A stretch of DNA of 64,000 nucleotides from Solwaraspora sp. WMMD792 (GCF_029626105.1 NZ_JARUBH010000009.1:4588001-4652000); one strand, 5' to 3'; positions 35,838 through 45,058 are shown, counted from the stretch's first letter. Notes: generated by a model from the letters alone, not told the origin. Made by a program: numbers and translations.

Positions 35838-38594
35838 TCAGACGAACCGCCAGAGCGTGTCGTTCTGGCCGTAGTCGTCCGAGGTCACGATCTGTGCCCC
35901 CTGCGCGGTGGACCCGCCGCTGACCCCGAGCACCTTGCCGCCGTTGGCGCACTGCAGTCGGAAGTAGCCGTCACTGCGGTACCGCAGCCGCCACCGGTGG
36001 TCGGCGGTGCCGTTGTCGTCCCACTGCAGCACCCGGGCCCCGGTCGCCGTCGACATGTTCTCCACACCGAGCACCTTGCCGCTGTGCGAGTTGCGCAGCC
36101 GCAGGTAGCCGCCGGTGTCGGTGACCGCCGTCCAGAGATGGTCGGCGGTGCCGGTGTCGCCCCACTGGATGGCCAGGCCGCCGTTGGCGGTGGACATGTT
36201 CTGCACCCCCAGCACCAGCCCGCTGGCCCGGTTCTGGATCCGCCGGGTGCCGTTCGGCAGGAACCGCCACTGGTTGTCCAGGCTGCCGTTGTCCGGGTCC
36301 TGCACCGCCTGGGCGCCGCGGGCGGTCGATCCGCCGGTGATGGCCAGCAGCTTGCCGGTGTGCACGTTGCGCAGCTTGTGGGTGCCGTCGCCGACGTCGA
36401 CGACCGTCCAGCGGTGGTCGGCGGTGCCGGTGTCGGACCACTGCAGGATGCGGGCACCGTCGGCGGTCGACATGTTCTCCACACCGAGCACCTTGCCGCT
36501 GTGCACGTTGCGCAGCCGGATCGCGCCACCGTCGACGATGATCTCCCAGTCGTGGTCGGCGGTGCCGTTGTCGTCCCACTGCAGGGCCAGGCCACCGTCG
36601 GCGGTGGACATGTTCTGCACCCCGAGCACCAGGTTGCTGTTGGCGTTGACCAGCCGGAAGCTGGCCGTGCCAGGGTTGCCGCCGCCGGAGCCGACACTCC
36701 AGTAGACGGTGTAGTTGTGCCCGTGCGCGTCGTGGAACGGGCCGAGGCCGACCGCCGAGCCGTTCGCGGTGGCGGTGAACGCGAGGGTGCTGGCGCTGGT
36801 CCGGGTGATCGACGCGGTGTCGAGCGACGGAAGCCCGCTCAGCGTGCTGTTGCCGTAGTTGCCGGAGAGCACCACCGGACCGTAGGTGATCGCGGCGACG
36901 TCGGGATTGTCGTTGGCCGGCACCATGATCACCCGCATCGGCAGCTGGACGGTGACCGTGTCGCCGGCGGACCAGGACCGGGTGAGGGTGGCGTAGCTGC
37001 CCGGTGTGGTGGCGATGCCCTGCTGTACGCCGTTGACGCTGACCGTCGCCCCGCTGGTCCAGGCCGGGATCCGGATCCGCATCGTCCACGACCCGGCGAC
37101 GTTGCCGGTGACCGTGAGGGTGGTCGTGTCGCTGACCGGGTAGCTGGTGGTCTGGGTGACGGTGATGCCCCGCTGCGACCAGTTCAGCACCGACGGCATG
37201 AACAGGTTCACCGTCAGCGTGCTGCCGTCGTGGAAGTAGATGGAGTCGGTCAGCGCGGTGTTGACCTCCAGACCGGTGCCCTGGCAGCACCAGAAGGAGT
37301 CGTAGTCGGTGCTGTAGGTCCCGCCGCCCCAGGCCGGGCCGACGCCGCGTCGGCCGCCCGGGTTCAACGGGGTGAAGTAGGTGATGTGTCCGTGGTTGCT
37401 GGCCGGGTTCTGGATGCCGAGCACATGGTTGAGCAGCGCCCGTTCGTAGAAGTCGAAGTACGCCGCCCGGCCCGGGTCGAGCAGCCACAGCTCCCGGGTG
37501 AGTTTCAGCATGTTGTACGTGTTGCACGCCTCGCAGGTGTCGTTGCGCAGGTAGCCGGCGATGGCGTCGGGCGCCCGGAAGTGCTCGGCCTGGCTGTTGC
37601 CACCGATCGCGTAGGTGTGCGCGTCGACGGTGATGTTCCAGGCGTTGCTGGCGATGTCCCGGTAGCGGGTGGTCCCGGTGGCCTTGTACTCCCGGGCGGC
37701 ACCGATCCACTTCGGCACCTGGGTGTTGGCGTGCAGCCCGTTGAGCTGGTCGGAGTTGGCTGCGAGCGGGTTGAACACGGCGGCGTGGTCGAACCGCTGC
37801 GCGGTGGTGAGCCACCGGCTGTCGCCGGTCTGCTGGTAGATGTCGGTCAGGACGGCGTTCATCCCGCCGAACTCGGTGCCGAGCATGTTCTGCATCTGGC
37901 TGCTGGACAGCCGGCCGGTGCGCCAGTCGACCCAGCCGGCGAGCGAGAGCAGGACGTCGCGGGCCTGGTTGTTGCCGAGGTAGCGCCACGCGTCGAGCAG
38001 GCCGGCAAGGGTCTTGTGGATGCAGTAGTACGGCACGTTTCCGTTGTTCAGCGTCCGGGCCTCGAGGCTGGTGAAGTCGGACTCGGGGAACCCGGACAGG
38101 TAGCCGGCGGCGAAGCCGGCCGCCCCGTTGTTGGCCTGGCACTTGGCGAGTTCGGCCACCATGTAGTTGGCCTTGTCCCGGAAGACGTTGTCACCGGTCA
38201 CCGCCCACGCGAACGCCCAGGCGCTCAGGAAATGGCCCTGCATGTGGGTGCGGAACGGAAACGTCGGGCTGTCCCAACCGCCGTTGGACGCGGCGCCGTT
38301 GGTGGACAGCCGGTGGTTGGCCCGGAAGTTGCGCAGCATCCGGTCGACGTCGACGAAGCGCAGGTAGTTGATGGTGCGGTTCTGGTTGTCCAGCCATCGG
38401 CTGGCGCTCAGCCGGGCCTGGCCGACGTCGAATCCGTAGGCCCCCACGCCGATGTCGGGCCGCGCCGGCGGCAGGGCCGCGGCGGCCGGAGCGGCACCGA
38501 CGACCGCACCGGTGGTGACGCCGGTGGCGGAGACCACCGCGGTCGCGCCGGCGGCCTGCAGCAGGCGACGACGGCTGAGAGATGATGAGCTCAT
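35838..38594 (-). CDS. secreted GH127 beta-L-arabinofuranosidase with ricin-type domains
   Basis: A 918-residue exported enzyme with a Tat-like signal (SRRRLLQAAGA). The alpha/alpha-barrel of glycoside hydrolase family 127 carries TCEACNTYNMLK (Cys354-Cys357) and FWCCQGTG (Cys436, Cys437); these match the zinc-bound cysteines and cysteine nucleophile of characterised bifidobacterial beta-L-arabinofuranosidase. A beta-sandwich follows, then two C-terminal ricin-type (CBM13) domains from about 640 with repeated SGKVLGVENMSTA units. It removes beta-linked L-arabinofuranose from plant glycoproteins or polysaccharides (family knowledge). It starts 19 bp after the GH43 stop, so both are in one operon. 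Confidence 0.92.
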   Translation of the reverse strand: MSSSSLSRRRLLQAAGATAVVSATGVTTGAVVGAAPAAAALPPARPDIGVGAYGFDVGQARLSASRWLDNQNRTINYLRFVDVDRMLRNFRANHRLSTNGAASNGGWDSPTFPFRTHMQGHFLSAWAFAWAVTGDNVFRDKANYMVAELAKCQANNGAAGFAAGYLSGFPESDFTSLEARTLNNGNVPYYCIHKTLAGLLDAWRYLGNNQARDVLLSLAGWVDWRTGRLSSSQMQNMLGTEFGGMNAVLTDIYQQTGDSRWLTTAQRFDHAAVFNPLAANSDQLNGLHANTQVPKWIGAAREYKATGTTRYRDIASNAWNITVDAHTYAIGGNSQAEHFRAPDAIAGYLRNDTCEACNTYNMLKLTRELWLLDPGRAAYFDFYERALLNHVLGIQNPASNHGHITYFTPLNPGGRRGVGPAWGGGTYSTDYDSFWCCQGTGLEVNTALTDSIYFHDGSTLTVNLFMPSVLNWSQRGITVTQTTSYPVSDTTTLTVTGNVAGSWTMRIRIPAWTSGATVSVNGVQQGIATTPGSYATLTRSWSAGDTVTVQLPMRVIMVPANDNPDVAAITYGPVVLSGNYGNSTLSGLPSLDTASITRTSASTLAFTATANGSAVGLGPFHDAHGHNYTVYWSVGSGGGNPGTASFRLVNANSNLVLGVQNMSTADGGLALQWDDNGTADHDWEIIVDGGAIRLRNVHSGKVLGVENMSTADGARILQWSDTGTADHRWTVVDVGDGTHKLRNVHTGKLLAITGGSTARGAQAVQDPDNGSLDNQWRFLPNGTRRIQNRASGLVLGVQNMSTANGGLAIQWGDTGTADHLWTAVTDTGGYLRLRNSHSGKVLGVENMSTATGARVLQWDDNGTADHRWRLRYRSDGYFRLQCANGGKVLGVSGGSTAQGAQIVTSDDYGQNDTLWRFV

Positions 38595-38612
38595 GATCGT
38601 CTACTCCAAAAA

Positions 38613-40721
38613 TCAGGGGGTCGAGAGTTCGAACCGTCGGACGGTGACGGCGCCGCCGAGTGCCTGCGTCGCATAATTGAATATCCCGAACCGATAACCC
38701 ATGAAGAACTGCCACTCATTGTTCAACGTGAACGCCGGCCCGAACGACGTGAAGTTCACCCCGTCCGTGCTGTACGAGAACCGCGCCTGCCGCCCCGCAC
38801 CCGGCCGAATATCGGCATTCGCCCGCAACCAGACCCGACCACCCGACACCGGCGCACTCGCCACTTCAGTCCCGGTCCCCGTCGTGTTCCAGTTACTGTC
38901 CATCGTCAACCCGTTCGTCATCACCACCCGGGTCGAACCATTGTCCCGACGCACCCCGACCCACGCCGACGACTGCCGCAACATCACCAACCCCGACCGG
39001 TCACCATCCCGCATCGACGAATAATCCAACTCGACCGTCGCCGTCGACGTCGGCCCCTGAATCCGATGCGTCAACGTGTTCCGCGCACTGTAGAGGTCAT
39101 TCGTCACCGTCGCGGTGGACAACCGCAACCCGTCGTTCACCGACCACCGCGAATTGTCCGGGTTGTGGTTCCACTCCCACTGCGGCCCCAACGCCGTCCC
39201 CGCGAACGTGTCCACCCCGGTCAACGGCTTCACCACCCGCGGCGGCGCCGGCAGATTCGGCACCGGGTAGTTCACCCCCCACCGACCGTTCACCGTCCGC
39301 AACTGCGGCCAACCGTCACCCGTCCAACTGATCGGCGCCAACGCCGGCATCCGCCCACCCGGATACGCGTCCACGAACGCCATGTAGTACCAGTCACCGT
39401 TCTGCGTCTGCACCAGACCACCCTGATGCGGCACCCCGCCACCCGAGATCGGCCCCGGCAGATCCAACAGCACCTGCCGCATCTCGTACGGCCCGAACGG
39501 CCCGTTCGTCGACCGCAACACATACTGACCGTTCGCCGGCCGCGTCAACCAGATGTAATAGCTACCGTTGCGCTTGTAGAACCGGGCACCCTCCAAGGTC
39601 CCCACACTCGACGGCGTCTGGAACACCTGCTGCGCCCGCACCTGCGACCGACCATCCGCCGACAACTGCGCCACACTGATCGTCCCGTTACCGTACGCCA
39701 CATACGGCGTGTCGTCATCGTCGAACAACAACCCCGCGTCGTAATAACACGGCAACGTCGCATGCTTCGTCCACGGACCCTCCACCGACCGCGACGTGTA
39801 CATGTGCGTCTGACTGAAATCGATACAACCCGCCCAGTAGTACGTCCCGTTGCTCCGCCGGTAGTTCAACGTCGACGCCCAGATCCCCCGCACATACCCC
39901 CGCTGCGCCCCCGACAGGTCATACTTCGACCCGAACTCCAACCTCGGCACCGCATGACCCGCGAACTCCCAGTTCACCAGATCGTACGACCGCAGAATCG
40001 GCGCACCCGGCGAGTAGTGCATCGTCGACGCCGTCATGTAGTACGTGTCGTCGACCCGGATCACCTCCACATCCGCGAAGTCCTGCCACACCACCGGATT
40101 CGTGTACTCCCCCGACGGCGGCGGTGTCGTGGGGTTGGGGGTCGGGTTGCCGCCGCCGTCGACGCGGACGAGTTGCCACTGCTGGTTGGCGCCGCCCCAG
40201 TCGTCGTACTGGACGATGTTGCCGCCGTCGGCGGTCGACGCGTTCTGGACTTCGAGGGCCTTGTTGCTGTGTCGGCTGATCAGCCGGACGTGACCGCCGT
40301 CGGAGTCGGCGAGGCGCCACTGCTGGTTGTTGCCGTTGTGGTCGCTCCATTGGACGATGGCCGCGCCGTTGGCGGTGGACCACTCGTAGACGTCGAGGAC
40401 CTTGCCGGACAGGCGGGACTTCAGCCGGTAGTAGCCGCCGCCGGAGTCGACGAACTGCCACTGCTGCTGGTTGCCGTTGTTGCGGGACCACTGGGTGATC
40501 CGGGCGCCGTCGTTGGTGGCGAGGTTGTACACGTCGAGGGCTTTGCCGCTGTTGCGGTTGAGCAGCACGTACCACGCGCTGGTGTCGACCGTCGCCGCCG
40601 ATGCCGCAGTCGTCGTCAGCGCGACGAGGCCGCCGCCGACCAGGACCGCTGCGGTCGCCGCCGCGATGCGGCGGGTCCATCTCCGGTCGGTGGTCCGACC
40701 GGCCTGGGCTGTTTCTGCCAT
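38613..40721 (-). CDS. secreted GH43 glycosidase with N-terminal CBM13
   Basis: A 702-residue exported protein. The ATG at 40721 has GGAGGAAGAC upstream. A signal peptide (about 1-45) is followed by a ricin-type domain with three QxW repeats (NQQQWQF, NNQQWRL, NQQWQLV; about 50-180), a Pro/Thr linker, a five-bladed GH43 domain (base near Asp217, DFADVEVI; GTLEGARFYKRNGSYYIWL) and a C-terminal beta-sandwich typical of beta-xylosidase/arabinofuranosidase members. The likely substrate is arabinoxylan or arabinan. Codon use changes sharply near 40130: the catalytic part is G-ending, the CBM part C-ending. It heads an operon with GH127. Confidence 0.9.
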   Translation of the reverse strand: MAETAQAGRTTDRRWTRRIAAATAAVLVGGGLVALTTTAASAATVDTSAWYVLLNRNSGKALDVYNLATNDGARITQWSRNNGNQQQWQFVDSGGGYYRLKSRLSGKVLDVYEWSTANGAAIVQWSDHNGNNQQWRLADSDGGHVRLISRHSNKALEVQNASTADGGNIVQYDDWGGANQQWQLVRVDGGGNPTPNPTTPPPSGEYTNPVVWQDFADVEVIRVDDTYYMTASTMHYSPGAPILRSYDLVNWEFAGHAVPRLEFGSKYDLSGAQRGYVRGIWASTLNYRRSNGTYYWAGCIDFSQTHMYTSRSVEGPWTKHATLPCYYDAGLLFDDDDTPYVAYGNGTISVAQLSADGRSQVRAQQVFQTPSSVGTLEGARFYKRNGSYYIWLTRPANGQYVLRSTNGPFGPYEMRQVLLDLPGPISGGGVPHQGGLVQTQNGDWYYMAFVDAYPGGRMPALAPISWTGDGWPQLRTVNGRWGVNYPVPNLPAPPRVVKPLTGVDTFAGTALGPQWEWNHNPDNSRWSVNDGLRLSTATVTNDLYSARNTLTHRIQGPTSTATVELDYSSMRDGDRSGLVMLRQSSAWVGVRRDNGSTRVVMTNGLTMDSNWNTTGTGTEVASAPVSGGRVWLRANADIRPGAGRQARFSYSTDGVNFTSFGPAFTLNNEWQFFMGYRFGIFNYATQALGGAVTVRRFELSTP

Positions 40722-40806
40722 GTCTTCCTCCGTCACCGCAGGCCCAGGCGGTCGGCCGCACGCCTGGCGGCACCACCCGGCCCGCTGGCCGCTGTAGGCC
40801 TAGCCA

Positions 40807-40820
40807 GTGAGCGTTAACAT
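40807..40820. promoter_or_regulatory. LacI-like operator 1
   Basis: GTGAGCGTTAACAT, read on the other strand as ATGTTAACGCTCAC, matches TGTTAnCGnTnAC found twice more upstream. It lies about 90 bp before the GH43 start. Confidence 0.65.
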
Positions 40821-40915
40821 GCGGCCCCACCAGCCCGGTTGGCGGAGCTGGCACCCGGTCGGGACAGCGACAGCCGGCTCACTCCCGATCGCGCCCCAAC
40901 GGGTGTCCATCGACT

Positions 40916-40929
40916 GTGAACGATAACAC
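40916..40929. promoter_or_regulatory. LacI-like operator 2
   Basis: GTGAACGATAACAC (reverse GTGTTATCGTTCAC) shares the TGTTAnCGnTnAC pattern with the sites at 40807 and 41064. Confidence 0.65.
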
Positions 40930-41063
40930 CATCGTCGTCAAGAGGTAACAGGCGTGTTTCGTGGTGCCGACGCAGTGGGCGTCACCCGGATGGCGTTTCG
41001 CACGGAGGGCAGCAACGTTTCACCAGACCGGTACCGGACCGCAGACGCCCAACCGGACACTAC

Positions 41064-41077
41064 TGTTATCGATAACA
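41064..41077. promoter_or_regulatory. LacI-like operator 3, perfect palindrome
   Basis: TGTTATCGATAACA is a perfect 14-bp palindrome with the central CG usual for LacI-family operators. It is the best copy of the motif shared with 40807 and 40916. Confidence 0.7.
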
Positions 41078-41125
41078 TCGTCCATCGACGATGCACGGCC
41101 AAAGGCTTGACGGCGGACCCGCCAG

Positions 41126-41716
41126 CTACCAACGCCACCGCCAGAACCGGTACTCGTACCGCACCGACAAGGTGCCGGCCGCGATACTGCCGGTGATGAC
41201 GACGTGCGGGGCCGTCGCGCCCGGCTCCGGCACCGCCGGCACCTTCATCCGCGCCGAGCCCGCCGACGTGGTCACCCCGTCGATGTTCGCGGTCGCCCCG
41301 CGCGGCAGCACGACGGTCGCCGACCCGGCCTGCGCAAACAACTCGATCTCCACCACCCGGTGGCCGAAGACGGCGTGCCGCATGTCCAGCAGCACCGAAC
41401 CCGCCTTCGCGAGCACCACGAGCCGCCGCGGCACTCTCCACCGACCGGTACGCCGCAACTGCCCCGCCTGGCTGCGCAACTCGACCACATCGGCGGCGGC
41501 GATCGGGGCGACCGGGTCGACCGCAGGCAGATCGGCGACGAAGGGTTCCACGTCGCCGAAGGTCCGCGACCGCAACACCGCGTCCACCCGGTCGGAGAAC
41601 TCGGCGAGCGTCAGTCGGCCCTCAGCGACGGCCGCGTTCAACCGGGCGACGACCGCTTCCCGGTCCGCATCGGACATCCGCAGTTCCCGCCGCGACGGCA
41701 CGACCTCGCCACTCAT
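41126..41716 (-). CDS. DUF1707 domain-containing protein
   Basis: A 196-residue protein. The N-terminal DUF1707 segment (about 12-65) reads RMSDADREAVVARLNAAVAE and LTLAEFSDRVDAVLRSRT, as is common in actinomycetes. The remaining part resembles the cell-wall-active antibiotic response C-terminal domain, a right-handed beta-helix (GSATVVLPRGATANIDGV). It has no signal or membrane helix. Often associated with cell-envelope stress, but the role is unproven. It ends close to LacI-like operator 3. Confidence 0.85.
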   Translation of the reverse strand: MSGEVVPSRRELRMSDADREAVVARLNAAVAEGRLTLAEFSDRVDAVLRSRTFGDVEPFVADLPAVDPVAPIAAADVVELRSQAGQLRRTGRWRVPRRLVVLAKAGSVLLDMRHAVFGHRVVEIELFAQAGSATVVLPRGATANIDGVTTSAGSARMKVPAVPEPGATAPHVVITGSIAAGTLSVRYEYRFWRWRW

Positions 41717-41800
41717 CTGACCACTCTACGACGCGTCCGCCCAGCCCCGGCCGCTCGTGACGCGGTCCGGACCGCAGCCTCGGGCCGGACCGCGCCGACG

Positions 41801-42880
41801 TCATTGCCGGATCGGCATCAGCAGCGAACAGCTGCGGTCGTCGTCAGGCAGTCGCACGGCCAACGGCCGGATCGGCCCGTCCAGGTCCAGCACCAACTGA
41901 CCGCCGCCGGCTGCCGCCACCGCCTGCAGCAGGAACTCCCGGTTCACCGCGACGTACCGATCCGGTGCGGCGCGCCAGGCCGCCTCGTCGACGCATTCGA
42001 CGGCGCCGTCGTCGGTCGCCGCCAGCACCGCGACCGGGTGGGTGACGCCGAGGTGTTCGCGTACCACCGCCGGGGCCCGGCCCGGCTCCAGCGCCCGTCG
42101 CAACTCGGTGGCGTCCACAGTGACCTGCCGTCGGCCCTCGGCGCCCCGGACCGGCAGCAACGGCCGGTAGTCGGGAAAGTCGTGGTCCAGCGGGTCGGTG
42201 GTGATCCGCCAGCCCGGGGCGCGGGCGTCAACGCCGTCCGGACCGAAGGCCAGTTCCGCTGTTGGGTTACGGTCGACCTGGCTACGTACGCCGGTCACGA
42301 AGCCGCCGGGCACCAGGACCGTCACCGCCGGGCCGTCGACCGCCGTCGGGACGAGTTCGGCGACCGCCATGCGGTAACGGTCGGTCGCGGCGAACCGTAC
42401 GGTGTCGGCGGAGACCTCGACGTGCACCCCGGCCAGGGCGGGAATCTCGGGGTCGGTGCCGACGGCGAACCGTACGGCGTCCAGCGCGTCGGCCAGGTCG
42501 GCGGCGTCGACGGTGACGCGGGTGGTGGTGGTCATGATCGTCCGATTCTCCTCGGCATCGAGCAGGGCATGGATGCGGGAGAGCTCCCGACGGGCATCGG
42601 CCAGCCCGTCCTGCAGCCGGCGCAGGTGCACGTCGAGCAGCCGTCGGGCCACCGTGACGTCGGGCAACGCCCGGACCGCCTCGGTGATCTCGACCAGCGG
42701 CAGGCCGACCCGGCGCAGCCCGGCCAGCAGCCGGGCGGCGCGCAGCTGACTCGCGGCGTACCACCGATAGCCGGTGTGCGGATCCACCGCAGCCGGCACC
42801 AGCACGCCAGCGGAGTCGTAGAACCGCAGCGCGCTGACGGTGAGCCCGCTGGCGCGGGCCGTCTCGCCGATGCTGTGCAT
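41801..42880 (-). CDS. MerR-type regulator fused to sliding-clamp (DnaN-like) domains
   Basis: A 359-residue protein. Residues 1-70 are a MerR winged helix (MHSIGETARASGLTVSALRF, then GYRWYAASQLRAARLLAGL), followed by a helical dimerisation segment to about 115. From about 122 the sequence matches two domains of the DNA polymerase III beta clamp: domain 2-like (VDAADLADALDAVRFAVGTD, FAATDRYRMAVAEL) and domain 3-like (VAVNREFLLQAVAAAGGGQ), ending SLLMPIRQ like the LLMPVRL terminus of true clamps. The ATG at 42880 has GGAGAG upstream; starts at 42898 and 42937 lack one. A clamp normally has three domains; here the first is replaced by the regulator. Role unknown. Confidence 0.88.
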   Translation of the reverse strand: MHSIGETARASGLTVSALRFYDSAGVLVPAAVDPHTGYRWYAASQLRAARLLAGLRRVGLPLVEITEAVRALPDVTVARRLLDVHLRRLQDGLADARRELSRIHALLDAEENRTIMTTTTRVTVDAADLADALDAVRFAVGTDPEIPALAGVHVEVSADTVRFAATDRYRMAVAELVPTAVDGPAVTVLVPGGFVTGVRSQVDRNPTAELAFGPDGVDARAPGWRITTDPLDHDFPDYRPLLPVRGAEGRRQVTVDATELRRALEPGRAPAVVREHLGVTHPVAVLAATDDGAVECVDEAAWRAAPDRYVAVNREFLLQAVAAAGGGQLVLDLDGPIRPLAVRLPDDDRSCSLLMPIRQ

Positions 42881-42924
42881 GTCGCTCTCCACGTCCATGA
42901 ACTCTGTGGCCTCGACCAGGTCGA

Positions 42925-42989
42925 GGGTCAAGGCCAACCGGGGGGCAATGCCGGCCGGGGGTCAAGGCCAGCCCGGGTCAAGGCCAGCC
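42925..42989. repeat. three 15-bp direct repeats upstream of MerR-clamp gene
   Basis: GGGTCAAGGCCARCC occurs at 42925-42939, 42959-42973 and 42975-42989. On the coding strand each contains CCTTGACC, which includes a -35-like TTGACC. They lie 45-110 bp upstream of the start and may be regulator binding sites. Confidence 0.8.
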
Positions 42990-43107
42990 GCGTACCGGAG
43001 CCGACGGGCCGGGCCAGCGGCGGGATGCCGGCCCGTGGCAGCATTGCAGTTCCGACCAGATCGATGTACGCGTCCAACGAGACCGACATGCCCCGCCGGG
43101 AGGCAGG

Positions 43108-43734
43108 ATGACCCCGCAGGCACCTCCGCCGCCCGCGATCGCCGGGCTGCCGCCGCTCGCCTGGCAGCACACACCGGTGGCGGCAGAGCATCACGCCGGT
43201 CGGCAGGCCCTGTCGCTCACCGCCGGTGCCGGCACCGACTGGTTCGTCGACCCGGTCGGCGAGTACCGCACCCACAACGCACCGGCGCTGCTGTTCGACT
43301 GCCCGGACGGCGAGTTCGCGCTCTCCGCCCGGGTCACGGCCGACTTCACGGCCGCGTTCGACGCCGGCGTGCTGTGCCTGCGTATCGACGAGGAACACTG
43401 GGCAAAGCTGTGCTTCGAGTATTCACCGCAGGGCCGGCCGATGGTGGTGACCGTGGTGACCAACGGCACCTCCGACGACGCCAACGCGGTCACCGTCGAA
43501 GCGTCCAGCGTCCACCTCCGGGTGCTGCGCAAAGGGTCGGCGTACGCGTTCCACTACTCACTCGACGGCTTCACCTGGCAGTTCGCCCGACTGTTCCAGC
43601 TGACCGATGCCGCCGACGCGCCGACCCGGGTCGGCTTCCTTTCCCAGTCGCCTACCGGTGACCGCTGCACCGCCACGTTCGAGCAGATCAGCCTGGTCGA
43701 CGTGGTCCCCGACGACCTACGCGGTGGCCAGTGA
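43108..43734 (+). CDS. DUF1349 family beta-sandwich protein
   Basis: A 208-residue cytosolic protein with a concanavalin-like beta-sandwich: LTAGAGTDWFVDPVGEYRTH, ALLFDCPDGEFALSARVTADF and LRIDEEHWAKLCFEYSPQGR are the family hallmarks. Start ATG with GGGAGGCAGG. It may bind carbohydrate, but no activity is known for intracellular members. Its stop overlaps the start of the next gene (GTGA), forming a two-gene operon divergent from the MerR-clamp gene. Confidence 0.88.
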   Translation: MTPQAPPPPAIAGLPPLAWQHTPVAAEHHAGRQALSLTAGAGTDWFVDPVGEYRTHNAPALLFDCPDGEFALSARVTADFTAAFDAGVLCLRIDEEHWAKLCFEYSPQGRPMVVTVVTNGTSDDANAVTVEASSVHLRVLRKGSAYAFHYSLDGFTWQFARLFQLTDAADAPTRVGFLSQSPTGDRCTATFEQISLVDVVPDDLRGGQ

Positions 43735-45035
43735 CCCGGACGGTGGTCCCGGACCGGCCGGCCGAGTCACGCATCGACGAGCTGGTCGGCGAGTCGGTTG
43801 ACCACAGCCGACGGGGCGACTGGTCGACGGCGGTCCGCTGCCAGCGGCAGGCCGTCGAGCTGGCCGGTGAGCTGCTCGACGACGCGCCGGACGACGTGTC
43901 CCGGCGGACCGGACTGGGTGGGCTGTGCTACCGGCTCGGCGCGCTGCATCTCGCCGACCGGGATCCGGCGGCGGCGGTAGCGGCGCTGGACGACGCGGTA
44001 CGCGCGTACGCCGGACTGGTCGGTGCCGTGCCCGACGCGGAGCTGTCGTTGGCCGACGTGCTGGCCCGCCGTGGTCTCGCCCAGTCGGTACGGGGGTGGG
44101 CTGCCTCGGCGGAGGTCGACGCCGACGCGGCGGTCCTGGCCTATCTGTCGGTGACCGGCGGCGATCCGGCCCATCCGCGACGCCGGGACCTGGCCCGGGT
44201 GCTGGCATCGAACGCCGCAACGCTGGCACCGGCCGGTGACCCGCAGCTCGCGATCGCCTCGGCCAACGCGGCACTGGGCTACTACGGCCACGGCGACGCG
44301 GCCGACGCGGGCGGGGACGGGTCGGACGGCACCGTCGACAGTGGGTACGTACACAGCGCAGCGGTGGTGTCGGCACTGCTGAACTTCGTCGACGGCCGGG
44401 TCGTCGAGGGCTTCGTTCCGGCGGCGGTGATCGCCGCCGGCCTGCCACCGGGCCAGGCGCGGCAGGCGCTGGAGGCCGAGTTGCGGGTGGTCGACGGGCT
44501 GCTCTCGATGGCCGGCGGACCGGTGCCGTTCCCACCGGAGATGGGTCGCAGCCTGGCGCGGCTGGTGCTGCCGACCGTGCGGGACCGGGGCCTGCTGTGG
44601 GTGCCGGCGGACGACTGGTTGGACCGGGCGGCCCAGCCGACGCTGACAGCGGTGATGCAGCGGCACACCGCCGGAGCCGGGCAGGCGACGCCGCTGGCGA
44701 CGGCGACGCCGGGCAGCGATCCGGCGTTGCTCTGGACCACTTCGATGCGCTGGCTGTCCGGGCTGCCGTTGCAGGCGGCGGTGCAGCTGGTGACAGTCGC
44801 CGTCGACGTGCTGCTCACCGGGTCGGCGTACGCCGACGGACGGCGGCTGGCGCTGGCCGCGCACGCGTTGCTCGCCAGTGCGTACCGGGCCGCCCCTGAC
44901 CGGCCACCGCAGGACCCGGCGGCGTACCTGCCGGTCTGGCAGCGGCTGCTGGAGGTGGCCACCGACAGCTGCCGGGCGGCCGGTGACCACGCGCTCGCCG
45001 AAGACTTCGACGCATGGCGCGCCCGGTTGCGGTGA
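43731..45035 (+). CDS. TPR-like helical protein, unknown function
   Basis: A 434-residue, predominantly helical protein. An N-terminal tetratricopeptide-like region (residues about 10-190) has repeats such as AVRCQRQAVELAGELLDDAP and AVAALDDAVRAYAGLVGAVP. The C-terminal half is also helical, without recognisable motifs. No signal peptide or membrane segment. Coupled with the DUF1349 gene by a GTGA overlap, suggesting the products work together. It ends just before the convergent DUF4345 gene. Confidence 0.72.
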   Translation: MTRTVVPDRPAESRIDELVGESVDHSRRGDWSTAVRCQRQAVELAGELLDDAPDDVSRRTGLGGLCYRLGALHLADRDPAAAVAALDDAVRAYAGLVGAVPDAELSLADVLARRGLAQSVRGWAASAEVDADAAVLAYLSVTGGDPAHPRRRDLARVLASNAATLAPAGDPQLAIASANAALGYYGHGDAADAGGDGSDGTVDSGYVHSAAVVSALLNFVDGRVVEGFVPAAVIAAGLPPGQARQALEAELRVVDGLLSMAGGPVPFPPEMGRSLARLVLPTVRDRGLLWVPADDWLDRAAQPTLTAVMQRHTAGAGQATPLATATPGSDPALLWTTSMRWLSGLPLQAAVQLVTVAVDVLLTGSAYADGRRLALAAHALLASAYRAAPDRPPQDPAAYLPVWQRLLEVATDSCRAAGDHALAEDFDAWRARLR

Positions 45036-45058
45036 CCGGGCGCGCACCTGCACAGCGG

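Larger units (their letters stand above)
40722..41125. other. 404-bp promoter region of the arabinoside operon
   Basis: No credible gene lies between the GH43 start and the end of the DUF1707 gene. The region is AT-richer than its flanks and holds three related palindromic elements at 40807, 40916 and 41064. The distance between outer sites (about 260 bp) could allow DNA looping. Confidence 0.6.

Noticed and set aside
35808-38585. 925-codon plus-strand frame opposite the GH127 gene
   Set aside because: Low-complexity Val/Gly/Arg composition and no motif; the minus-strand gene is clearly GH127.
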